From NCBI GenBank assembly GCA_012845835.1, contig JABAKD010000023.1, positions 21,608,203-21,672,202 of the forward strand: a DNA stretch of 64,000 bases. The letters run 5' to 3'. This document shows positions 43,339-51,168 of this stretch, piece by piece. Each line of letters begins with the position of its first letter. Within the stretch, counting starts at the first letter, position 1. Under the pieces are notes generated by a model that saw only the letters and a list, made by a program, of their open reading frames with translations, did no database searches and had not been told where the DNA came from. The position numbers were made by a program, and so were the translations under genes. This DNA is from Undaria pinnatifida. Lineage: Eukaryota > Sar > Phaeophyceae > Laminariales > Alariaceae.

Positions 43339-43909
43339 TGTCATAGAGTGTCAGTATAGCTGGCAATAGATTCGGTAGGATAGTCCGCAGAGTTATAGTC
43401 TATTGGCCACAAGAAGGTTCTCTTAAACGGAATATTCTGAGTGAAGCGGATAACCCGTAGAATATAGCTAGTTTGTACCACAAGAGCGTTCTCGGAAATG
43501 GAACGCTCCTCCTCTGGACAAGATAGATAGAAGTAAGCGCGTTAAGCGCTCATGGGAACATTAAGACATCCAGGAGAACGTTCCTTGTACGTTCCATAGG
43601 AAAAGGTCCGGAACAGAGCACAGTAGCAATGCTGGGGTGAAGCGAACTCTGTGAGCTTCACCCCACCCCCGTGCTCTCACTACCTGCTCTACCAGCTGTA
43701 CCTGCTATACTTGCTCTGCCCTGCACTACCGTGTGCCAAGGGCCTGTGTTGTCTGTCTTTTAGAGTCCAATGAAGAGGAAATAGTGTATAAGTTATTGAG
43801 TCTATCCAGCGAGCCATGAGGAGAGACCAAACAAGGGCACCGGAACCCATGAGGAGCACGCTTCCCAACACCGACCAACCACGCATCCCCCACTCGGAGT
43901 ACCACCACA
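43339..43909 (+). repeat. 3' LTR of large non-coding LTR element
   Basis: 571 bp starting TGTCATAGAGTGTCAG, near-identical to 29135-29709; the length difference is one 4-bp indel (TTAATTAAAC versus TTAAAC). Followed by the AATAT duplication and then by repeat G sequence. Confidence 0.85.
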
Positions 43910-44043
43910 ATATTTACAATTGGTCCAGCTTTTCTTTGGTTTCTTGCTTTGAGTTTCAACCATTCAACCGGTCGTACTCACAGCTGACGTTTTTCAATTT
44001 TTATATAAAATATATCGATTATTTTAATAGGATATTTTTTTTC

Positions 44044-44115
44044 CCCGATGACGCCTGGATTCAACTAACGAAAACCAGGCTTATAAGCGGACAGTCTATC
44101 TACTAGACCACAAAG
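44044..44115 (-). other. tRNA-like Pol III promoter unit 1 (degenerate)
   Basis: Minus strand: A-box match TGGTCTAGTAG (44110-44100) and B-box-like AGTTGAATCC 43 nt downstream (from about 44067), the spacing found in tRNA genes. Acceptor ends do not pair and no T-run terminator follows, so it is probably a tRNA-derived SINE head, not a tRNA gene. Confidence 0.45.
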
Positions 44116-44187
44116 TCACATTGCTATCTAATATTTTTTTTGACAAATAGATATCGATTTTTCATGAGGATCATTTTTTTTTCGATG

Positions 44188-44262
44188 ACACCCGGATTCG
44201 AACCAGCGAAGGCCACCAGGATCAACGCGGACATTCTATGTACTAGACCACAATAATATGTC
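44188..44262 (-). other. tRNA-like Pol III promoter unit 2 (best preserved)
   Basis: Minus strand: TGGTCTAGTAC at 44250-44240 and an exact B box GGTTCGAATCC at 44204-44194, 46 nt apart. The 3' part CCGGGTGTCATCG resembles a tRNA 3' half. The acceptor stem is not complementary (5' side ATTATTG), so a functional tRNA is unlikely. Confidence 0.5.
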
Positions 44263-44357
44263 ACAGCAGCAGTGGTGTATCTACCAGTACTACCATTTTT
44301 TACCAAAAAGTAAAGATCATTTTTTTCATAAGGATCATTTTTTTTCTCATATTATAT

Positions 44358-44432
44358 GACCCCTGGATTCAACCAAAGAACACCAGGCTTATAAGTGGAC
44401 AGTCTATCTACTAGAAGGCCACAAAGTCACGT
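44358..44432 (-). other. tRNA-like unit 3 (degenerate)
   Basis: Same layout as unit 1 with a few extra bases before the A box (CTTCTAGTAGATAGACTG) and GGTTGAATCC as B-box relative. A fourth, 3'-half-only unit with exact GGTTCGAATCCCGGTGTCAT lies at 44477-44505. Confidence 0.4.
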
Positions 44433-45094
44433 TGATATCTATTTTTTTTTATGAGGATCATTTTCTTTCCCCGATGACACCGGGATTCGAACCTACGAGA
44501 AGACCTTGAGGCTCATAGTAGTACATACCGGTACTACTACACCAGGTTTGTACATACTATCAGGTACTACACTGTTGGATCACAATACACGCCCAGCTCA
44601 GATCAGTCCGGCTTTATACAGCCCAGCAGCGCAGCGTAGCGCCGTGCGGAGCCGTGCGGTGCGGTGCCGTGTGCCCTTCGCTGCGGTGCTGTGTCGTGCT
44701 GCGCTGTGTCCTTTCTGTCGAACATAGACTAGAGCAGTACCGGGTATAATACGTGTTGTTGTTGTGTACTACAGTCTATACTTTTATTTATTTATTTTTT
44801 CTACATGTATTCGATCTTGCACGGCCCCCTGTTTTTTCCCCCACGCGAAGTACCCCCGTACCGCCGATCAGAACGTAAGAACCCGTACCAAAAGCACACA
44901 ACACAGCTGAGCATAACAACAAGGCAATTTGCTTTGCACAAGCAGCTCTTGGCATTATCAAATCACTGTCCGCACCAAACCGTGGGCCCCTTCTTTCTGC
45001 CCCCTTCACATGTTTTTAGTTGCATTCTTCCTTGCCTTGCGCGAGCGTAGCGGGCGGCGTCCAGCCGCCCGCAAGCGAAGCCCTTGTATGCTTT

Positions 45095-45475
45095 ACGTTT
45101 GTGTTCCTTTGACCGTGATACGATGGGCGGAGGACATGAACACCCCGCGACTTACAGCAAGTACCAGTTTCACGAGTCCGTCAAATCAATGGTACTCTGG
45201 ATACGATCCGAGCGCTAGATCGATGGATGAACTTTGAACGATTTGTTTTGTCGAGGGTTGTACAACGATTCAACGCTTGAACTACGTATGTATCGTAAGC
45301 GTTCTAGGTGGTTACCCACACGATGCTGGGCTCACACACCTCGACAACACGGAAATCGTCTACTCATACTCACAGGTCGACAGCAAATAATATATTAGTT
45401 TGAATGGCCCATAAAATGGCAGACACCGTGCGGTATTATAGGTATAGGCTCGCCCCCCGAGGATACTACGCTTAC
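45095..45475. other. Unassigned interval
   Basis: Between repeat G and the chromovirus-type gag/LTR fragment. No gene recognised. Confidence 0.35.
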
Positions 45476-45479
45476 CGAC

Positions 45480-45743
45480 GCGGCTTAAGCAAACCATATC
45501 AGAGAAGGAATAGGACCAGCCCACAGCGATTGGAGAGCATCCTTTGCTTGTAAACGATGAGAGTGTTGAAAAGCGTCCTTCGTTGATCGCAACGTCGCTG
45601 GTTCCGGCAGCGCCGTCGCCATCAGGCTCAGCGGGGTTGGGGTTGGCACCAGCGGCGCCGTTGGTGGTGACCACAGTCCCGTCGGCAGGGGAAGCGGGCT
45701 GTTGGTCCAGGTTGTCCACATTTCCTCCATAGTTGTCGGACAT
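45480..45743 (-). pseudogene. Truncated gag N-terminus of LTR element
   Basis: Minus-strand frame starting MSDNYGGNVDNL, 55 nt after the end of the adjacent LTR. Ala/Pro/Gly-rich N-terminus, then loss of coherent sequence after about 80 codons (formal stop at 45360). Position directly behind LTR and primer-binding site supports gag. Confidence 0.5.
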
Positions 45744-45797
45744 GGCTGAGATGAACTCGAGAAAGGCTCAATGAAAAGACTGCCGTCTGAACGCCAA

Positions 45798-46230
45798 TAA
45801 GGGTTGGTGCTCGAGAACACCGCAGGGAGGTGCGAATCTCCAACGCTTTTGTGTACAAGCGTCCCTCTCAGGCAACGGTCGCAGAATGTGGGCGGTGTTG
45901 ACGATCACCGGACGAATAGCCGTGCTCGGTAAAGAGACAGAATCTCAGGTTGAGATGGGGACAGTAGGAAGTGTGAGAGGTGTGCGAGGGCGCACCCTCG
46001 CACTCCTCTCGGACGAAAGCAAGGGGCAACGAGCTGAGGAAGCGTCTGGGAAGACGTCTTGAGGTTCCTCGGGATGTTGTACCCTTCCTTGTGGCTCGGA
46101 GTGTGGGCGAGAACGACATCGCTCCGAGAGACGATCTTTCTAGGAGAACGTACGTGCGGAACGTTCCCGAAGGTTCTAGAATTTGTGTTCAGACGCAAGG
46201 CAGGTTGGGTTCAGAGCATTGTGACCCACA
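45798..46230 (-). repeat. Orphan 5' LTR of chromovirus family (copy 2)
   Basis: Near-identical to 20129-20560. On the minus strand it starts TGTGGGTCACAATGC, ends CCAACCCTTA and is followed by TTGGCGTTCAGACGGCAG, a plausible primer-binding site, then the gag start. Hence it is a 5' LTR fragment. No flanking duplication found. Confidence 0.65.
46158..46182. promoter_or_regulatory. Perfect five-unit heat-shock element in LTR copy 2
   Basis: The same 25-bp array GGAAC GTTCC CGAAG GTTCT AGAAT as at 20485-20509, unchanged although neighbouring LTR positions differ (for example an extra TACG just upstream). Confidence 0.65.
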
Positions 46231-46499
46231 GGTGTCATATTTTTTGTCCACTACAATGGTAAGTGTTGGTATTTATACTTTAGGTGGGGAATTTTGAGCT
46301 AGGTAAAACATCACATCTATTTTATAAATTTATTACTGTAGTTTCCACTATACTGCTTTATCATATGTATGGTATTTAATGGGCAATAGTGGATGATATG
46401 ATTATTATCACCCTCCCTCCCCCCCCCCCAATGCCGTACATAGTTGAGTGATCAGGGGGAAACGATAGATAGATATAAACTTACTTCCCTGGTATGAAT

Positions 46500-47625
46500 A
46501 TCTTTGTGTGAAAGCCCTCGGTTGGTGCTTCCCTGGCATCTATCTCCGAGGTCGGATGGTCCAGGTTATTACTTGCGGAACGGTCCAGATTTTCTTTCAT
46601 TTCTTGATTTCTTTCATTTCTTGATTTTTTTATTTATTGATTTCTTGATTTCTCGCTTTTCTAGATTTTCTTGATTTCTTGCTTTTTTTTTTATTCTGCT
46701 CTTTTTGCCAGTTGGTTGTTGACTTTTCAGCGGCTTCTTGCGATTTGTTTTATCTGCCAAACACGATTTTGAACCTTTTCGCGGTTTTTTCTTCTTTTTC
46801 CCGCTTATTTGCCGCCTGTGCATTACTTGCGGAACGTTTCAGCTTTAGCTTTTCTTTGATTTCTACCATTTGTTTTGTACTTGACGCTGTTTCATCAACT
46901 GAGGTCTGGGTTTGGCTCATCAGCTTCGCGCCGCCCAGCACCCCACCGCAGCGCTATAGCTCGCAGCTACGGAGCGCCGTGCAGTGCCCTACGATGCCCT
47001 GTACCTTACATTTGTTGCGGAACGAAGTTTCATCAGCTGACATCTGGGCTTGGCTCATCAGCGGAACGAAGTTTCATCAGCTGACATCTGGGCTTGGCTC
47101 ATCAGGTCCGCACCGCCCAGCACCCCTCCGCAGCGCTATAGCTCGCTGCAACGCAGCGTTGATGTGCTTTGCTGCTTTGCCATGCTGCGTGCTTTGCGGT
47201 AGTTTGTACATGCCAGTAGTAACATTCGCAGTATCATCCTACGTACCGGAGTTTGTACCAGTACATACTACGTTGTTGGATCACAATGCACCCCGAGCTA
47301 AGGTCAGCCCGGCTATATATAGCTCAGCAGTGCAGCGCGGCATAGTGCGGTGCCGTGTGCTGCCCTTCGTTTTGCGGTGTTGTGTCGTGCGGCGCTGTGC
47401 GTTTTTTTGAACATACAGCAGTAGTACCAGGTATAATACAGGTACCAGGTACCACTATGTAGGTGTTGCGTTCTCATCACACGTACTGCCGTTCAGAACG
47501 TGACATCAAAGCATCTAGCGCAGGACAATTAGCTCTGCACAAGCACCTCTTGGCAACATTATTTTACGGTTGCAGCTTTTCTTTGCTTTCTTCCACAATT
47601 TATTGGTTCTTCCATTTCGTCAATT
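46500..47625 (+). repeat. Dispersed repeat G, second plus-strand copy, first part
   Basis: CTCGGTTGGTGCTTCCCTGGCATCT, the CGCCCAGCACCCC..CAGCGCTATAGC units (46935, 47115) and a 52-bp duplication (GGAACGAAGTTTCATCAGCTGACATCTGGGC, at 47020 and 47063). Then the GTTGGATCACAATGC..CTATATATAGC module. It is interrupted after GTCAATT (47625) by the DIRS-like element and resumes at about 55295. Confidence 0.7.
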
Positions 47626-47926
47626 ATGTAAGAATGTCGGAACAGTCTGGAGTTTGGCGGAACGAAGAGGAAATATCGGAGATCCGGGTAACATAGGAGG
47701 GGGGGGGTGGTTCCAGGGGGAGGGATAGCAAAAATAGGAGGACCTCAGCAGCAACAACGTAGCACAGCAGCAGCACACCAGCAGCGAGTATCTGGCACAA
47801 CACACTGTAGAGAAAGAAGGGAGTAGCGCCCACGCAGCAGCGACAGCAGCAGCAGTAGCGGTAGGGAGAAGACGTCGGCAGGAGTATAGGGGAGAGAGGT
47901 GGCACGGGGAGACACCAATCGCAATC
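47626..47926 (+). repeat. DIRS-like element, split direct repeat A1
   Basis: 301 bp starting ATGTAAGAATGTCGGAACAG, about 98% identical to A2 (54681-54980). It ends CACCAATCGCAATC, seven bases before the gag-like ATG at 47933. Confidence 0.85.
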
Positions 47927-47932
47927 CGAATC

Positions 47933-48922
47933 ATGGCTGGGAGGGAGGTGTACGAGGACATGTTATCGTCACAGGAACGGGAAGCAGGTTTCCAGGCGAA
48001 GATCAGGAAGCTGCGGAAGGAGCTGGAAGAGACGGAGCGCATGCGGAAAGAAGAGCTGGAGAGGAGGGAGGAAGCAAGGATATCGAAGGGGAGCGACGAG
48101 GACGTGCGGGAGATACGGAAGCCGGGGGACCAAACAGCAGGCTCCGACAAGGAGGGTAACGGTGAGAACCAACGTCAGGAAGAACTGGGAAGGGAGAGAG
48201 ATGAGAGTGAGCGTAGAAGGGCGGAAGAGAGGTGGAAGGCAATATTTGAGAGCGAGGTCGAAAAGGAGGTTGGCAGACGGATGCGCGCGAGAGACACGAG
48301 TAAGGACATGACCGAAATGGATGAACCTGCGAGTAACCCACAACAGCAGGAGCAGCACAAAGAGCCGAGGAGGCAAGACCAGCACCACCAGCCGGAGGGA
48401 CGGAGAAACATGGGCCAACCCTGCGAACGCAGGGGGGTTTCACATGACACGGAGGCCGGGGAGGTTAGGGAAAGAACGAGACAAATGTTACTCTCAAAGA
48501 ATGCCACCGAACGACGAAGCCAAAGCCAAGAGGTCGGGAGATGGGAAGCAGGAGGCAGGGGCCCGCAAATAGAACCCACAACTGAGGACGGCTACTGGAG
48601 GCAGATGGGACAGGAACACGGAGAAGGGTGGGAAGGAAGGGGTGGAGTTCCGATCACAGAACCTTCAGCCGAGGGCGGATATTGGGGAGGCAGGAGGGGA
48701 GGACCGGAACAGGGAGGGTGGATACAGGGGGGAAAAGGGAAACGCCAGCACAGGGATACGGCAGCAGAAGAAGATTGGTGGTTTAGTGACGAAATGGGTA
48801 GAGGAGCATGGACGAGGCAAATGGCCGAAGACGGCTACTGGGGGACGACGAGAGGAAGGGCTAATGAGAAGAGAGGATGGGAAGACAAGGAGGTGGCACC
48901 GGGGTGGGGAAGGCGAGAATGA
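47933..48922 (+). CDS. DIRS-like ORF1a, charged coiled-coil gag-like protein
   Basis: 329 codons. Residues about 12-55 and 80-115 are Glu/Arg/Lys-rich heptad-like helices; the C-terminal half has degenerate repeats of (E)DGYW...G (around residues 226, 254, 299). No nucleic-acid-binding motif in this piece. Directly follows A1 as gag does in this order. The reading frame appears to continue at 49022 after a frameshift. Confidence 0.6.
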   Translation: MAGREVYEDMLSSQEREAGFQAKIRKLRKELEETERMRKEELERREEARISKGSDEDVREIRKPGDQTAGSDKEGNGENQRQEELGRERDESERRRAEERWKAIFESEVEKEVGRRMRARDTSKDMTEMDEPASNPQQQEQHKEPRRQDQHHQPEGRRNMGQPCERRGVSHDTEAGEVRERTRQMLLSKNATERRSQSQEVGRWEAGGRGPQIEPTTEDGYWRQMGQEHGEGWEGRGGVPITEPSAEGGYWGGRRGGPEQGGWIQGGKGKRQHRDTAAEEDWWFSDEMGRGAWTRQMAEDGYWGTTRGRANEKRGWEDKEVAPGWGRRE

Positions 48923-49021
48923 TTTGGGGGTGAAGGGTGAAAGCGGGGCGAAACGGGAGCGGACAGGGGCTCAGGGCCCAGCAGTTACTTCAGGGAGCCG
49001 GAACCGTCATCATGGGCGCAC

Positions 49022-49729
49022 GTGATGGACATGGGGATGGTTATGTGGGGGGTAATCAGGGCAGACGGGGGAGTACCGCCATGGGGTTCGGTGAAGGAAC
49101 GGGCGATGTCTTCGTTGTGTAGTGAGCGGTTCTTTATGAACCGGAAAGGAGAGGGGGGCCTGATGCGTTTTTCCGACCTAGACATGACCATGTATTCGAG
49201 GACAGAGAAGTCGGGGAAGCGCCGGAGTGAGGGGGGGACAGCCTTGCCAGACAGGGTGGAGGCTACTCTGGGGGTGACTCTGTACATGGCGAGGTTAGCG
49301 ACGGACGTGCACACGAAGATGGGGCGGGAAGCGTTGGGAAGGGTGGAGAGTCGATTGGGGAAACCATTCCACAGCGTAAAGGAAGGGGTAAATCATATTT
49401 TCGTGACGAACAGGAGGGTGGTAGAGTCGGAGTGCTTCCAGGATGAGTTCGTGACGCGATTCAATATGGACCTAGCGGAGTTGGGGGAAGAGGTGTGGAC
49501 GCAAGCGCTGAGGCTGAAGCGGAGGGGGAACACGTGGCCGACGGCAGAAGAGGCCGGGCCCCTACCAGTCCCGGAGTTTAAAGCAACGCGGGCGTGGCTG
49601 GATGTGGCGCCGCTACACATGAGGGGGGGGGGTGAGTGGAGGGTTGGGGGAGGGAGAAAAGGGGGGAGGGGGGGGGGTACGAAGAGGGACACCGGCGGGG
49701 GGAAGCGGGGCGGGGCGAGAGGGGCGTAG
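49022..49729 (+). CDS. DIRS-like ORF1b, gag-like middle region
   Basis: 235 codons. Residues 40-200 look globular (RFSDLDMTMYSRTEKSGK; VTLYMARLATDVHTKMGREAL; FQDEFVTRFNMDLAELGEEV) and helical, consistent with a capsid-like domain, though no family can be named. The last 30 residues are Gly/Arg-rich. Continues into the zinc-finger frame via a -1 or +1 shift near 49700. Confidence 0.5.
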   Translation: MMDMGMVMWGVIRADGGVPPWGSVKERAMSSLCSERFFMNRKGEGGLMRFSDLDMTMYSRTEKSGKRRSEGGTALPDRVEATLGVTLYMARLATDVHTKMGREALGRVESRLGKPFHSVKEGVNHIFVTNRRVVESECFQDEFVTRFNMDLAELGEEVWTQALRLKRRGNTWPTAEEAGPLPVPEFKATRAWLDVAPLHMRGGGEWRVGGGRKGGRGGGTKRDTGGGKRGGARGA

Positions 49730-49744
49730 GGGCAGAACGCAAGG

Positions 49745-49959
49745 GTGAAGAAAGGAAGGAGGGGGGGGAGAGCAGGGAGTGTTTCTTCTCTAAGTGCGGC
49801 AAGCCCTGTCCGTACATGGAAAAGTGGGGAGACTGCAAGTTCGAGCACAAGGTCGAGAAGGGTGGAAAAGACGAGCGAGTGGGGGGGGGAAGGGGCGAGA
49901 AGCGAGCAGCCCCGGGGGGGGAGGGGGCGGGGGAGAAGAAGGGTAAGAAGGACGAATGA
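49745..49959 (+). CDS. DIRS-like gag zinc finger (CCCH-like)
   Basis: In the frame opened at 49636 the segment CFFSKCGKPCPYMEKWGDCK ends in FEH. It places Cys at 49, 54, 58 and 67 and His at 71 (C-x8-C-x8-C-x3-H counting C49). This resembles a CCCH zinc finger rather than the CCHC knuckle of LTR-element gag. Flanks are Gly/Lys/Arg-rich, suitable for RNA binding. The true start is not defined. Confidence 0.5.
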
Positions 49960-50414
49960 AGGTACGGGCCCTGCCAGATCGCAGGGCCAGCCAAGGAAGA
50001 ACGAGGACCGGGGGGCGAATGCAAGCACAGAGAGCGCCACCGGGCGGACCAGAAAGGCTGGGAGACCAACATCGCGGGGGGGCCGACACCGGGGTCGGTC
50101 AGACCAATCAATTCAGGTGAAAAAAATAAGGGGCTCGAAGGAGGGGAGGAGGTAGTGGGGGGGAACCAGAGGGAAACAGGAACAGAAAGGGGAAAAATAC
50201 GGAAAGGAAAGGGAAAGGCAGTAGGTGACGAAGGGGATAAAGAAACACGGGAGATAGGGCGCGCGAGAGGAAGGGGGGAAGGAGGGTACGGGGAAAGAAC
50301 CGGACAGGTACAGGAAGGAGAAGCTAGTGGTATCGGGGCGGGAAGGTCGCGAATAAGAAATATCGAACTGGGAAAAGGGGGGAGCGACGGCGGCCAGGCC
50401 GCGAGCTCGAACAA

Positions 50415-51055
50415 ACGGGGGGTGCGCGGAGAAGGGGCCGTGAAAAGGGGGGGGGGGGGGGGGGGTGTACGGCAAGGAGACCGTACACGACCCGGCCGGG
50501 GGGGAGCACGGCAACGGGGCCGCGCAAAGAAAACGGGGGGGGGTGTGCGGCAACGGGGCCGCACACAATCAGGTCGGGAACGAACGTGGCGACGGGGCCG
50601 CGCAGGGCGATGGCGGCCAGGCCGCGAGTTCTAACAAATGGGGGGTGTGAGGCAAAGGGGCCACGCAAAAGGTGTGTGGGGTGTGTGCGGTAACGGGACC
50701 GTACACGACCCGGCCTGGGGGAAGCGCGGCAACGGGGCCGCGCAAATAAAAGGGGTGCGTGTGCAGCAACGGGGCTGCACACGGCCAGGCCGGGGGGGTA
50801 CGCGGCAACGGGGCCGCGAAAAGAAAGGGGGCGGGAGTGGGCGGCGATGGGGCCGTACACGACCATGGGGGGGGGGAACGTGGCAACGGGGCCGCGCGAG
50901 GAAAAGGGGGGGGGAGGGGGGGCAACGGGGCCGTACAAAACCAGGCGGGAGGGGAGCGCGGCGACGGGGCTGCGAAAAGGAAAAGGGGGGGAGCGGGCGA
51001 CAAGGGGGCCGTACACGCTCAGGAACGGGGAGCCTTCGGCAACGGGGCCGGAGGA
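50415..51055 (+). repeat. Array of covarying hairpins with CAACGGGG loop
   Basis: About 15 copies of N5-8-GG-CAACGGGG-CC-N5-8 where the flanks pair. Good examples: 50465-50488 (GTGTACGG/CCGTACAC, loop CAAGGAGA), 50543-50566 (GTGTGCGG/CCGCACAC), 50683-50706 (GTGTGCGG/CCGTACAC, one G-T), 50724-50743 (GCGCGG/CCGCGC), 50759-50782 (GTGTGCAG/CTGCACAC), 51034-51053 (CTTCGG/CCGGAG, one G-T). Stems vary with compensating changes while the loop is almost constant. Between ORF1 and the RT ORF of the DIRS-like element. Long Gly/Arg or antisense Pro/Arg frames (e.g. minus 50324-51169) are by-products of the repeat. Confidence 0.75.
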
Positions 51056-51168
51056 GCGGGGCGTAGGGAAGGAGCTACCCACGGGAAGGAGGGACAGAGC
51101 GTAGCCACGGGGCGGCGCACGAGTACAAGGGCGAGGAACGGGAGACGGTCCTAAGGTGGAGGAGCGCA

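Larger units (their letters stand above)
29135..43909 (+). mobile_element. 14.8-kb LTR element lacking gag/pol (LARD-like)
   Basis: Two direct LTRs of 575 and 571 bp at 98-99% identity, a primer-binding-site-like TTGGCG after the 5' LTR and an AATAT duplication around the whole. It interrupts repeat G: 29134 joins 43910 in the unoccupied repeat. I find no RT, integrase, RNase H, protease or zinc-knuckle motif in the 13.6-kb interior. Large non-autonomous derivatives (LARDs) have this architecture, so it presumably used proteins of another LTR element. LTR similarity implies a recent insertion. Confidence 0.8.
43910..45094 (+). repeat. Dispersed repeat G, left arm second part
   Basis: Inverted counterpart of 57362-58200. 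Contains tRNA-like A/B-box units, the TGTTGGATCACAATACACGCC..CGGCTTTATACAGCCCAGCAG module, and CTTGCGCGAGCGTAGCGGGCGGC at the inner end. It is the continuation of 27089-29134 beyond the LARD insertion. Confidence 0.7.

Noticed and set aside
44044-44505. Functional tRNA genes
   Set aside because: A and B boxes are present, but acceptor stems do not pair, one unit is only a 3' half, and no T-run terminator follows in sense orientation.
48003-48443. Minus-strand ORFs opposite the gag-like gene
   Set aside because: Mirror of the Glu/Arg-rich coiled-coil codons; position, A1 adjacency and direction of RT/recombinase support the plus strand.
49578-50564. Minus-strand ORF of 328 codons, Pro-rich
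   Set aside because: Antisense shadow of the G/A-rich gag end of the DIRS-like element; composition removes stop codons on that strand.
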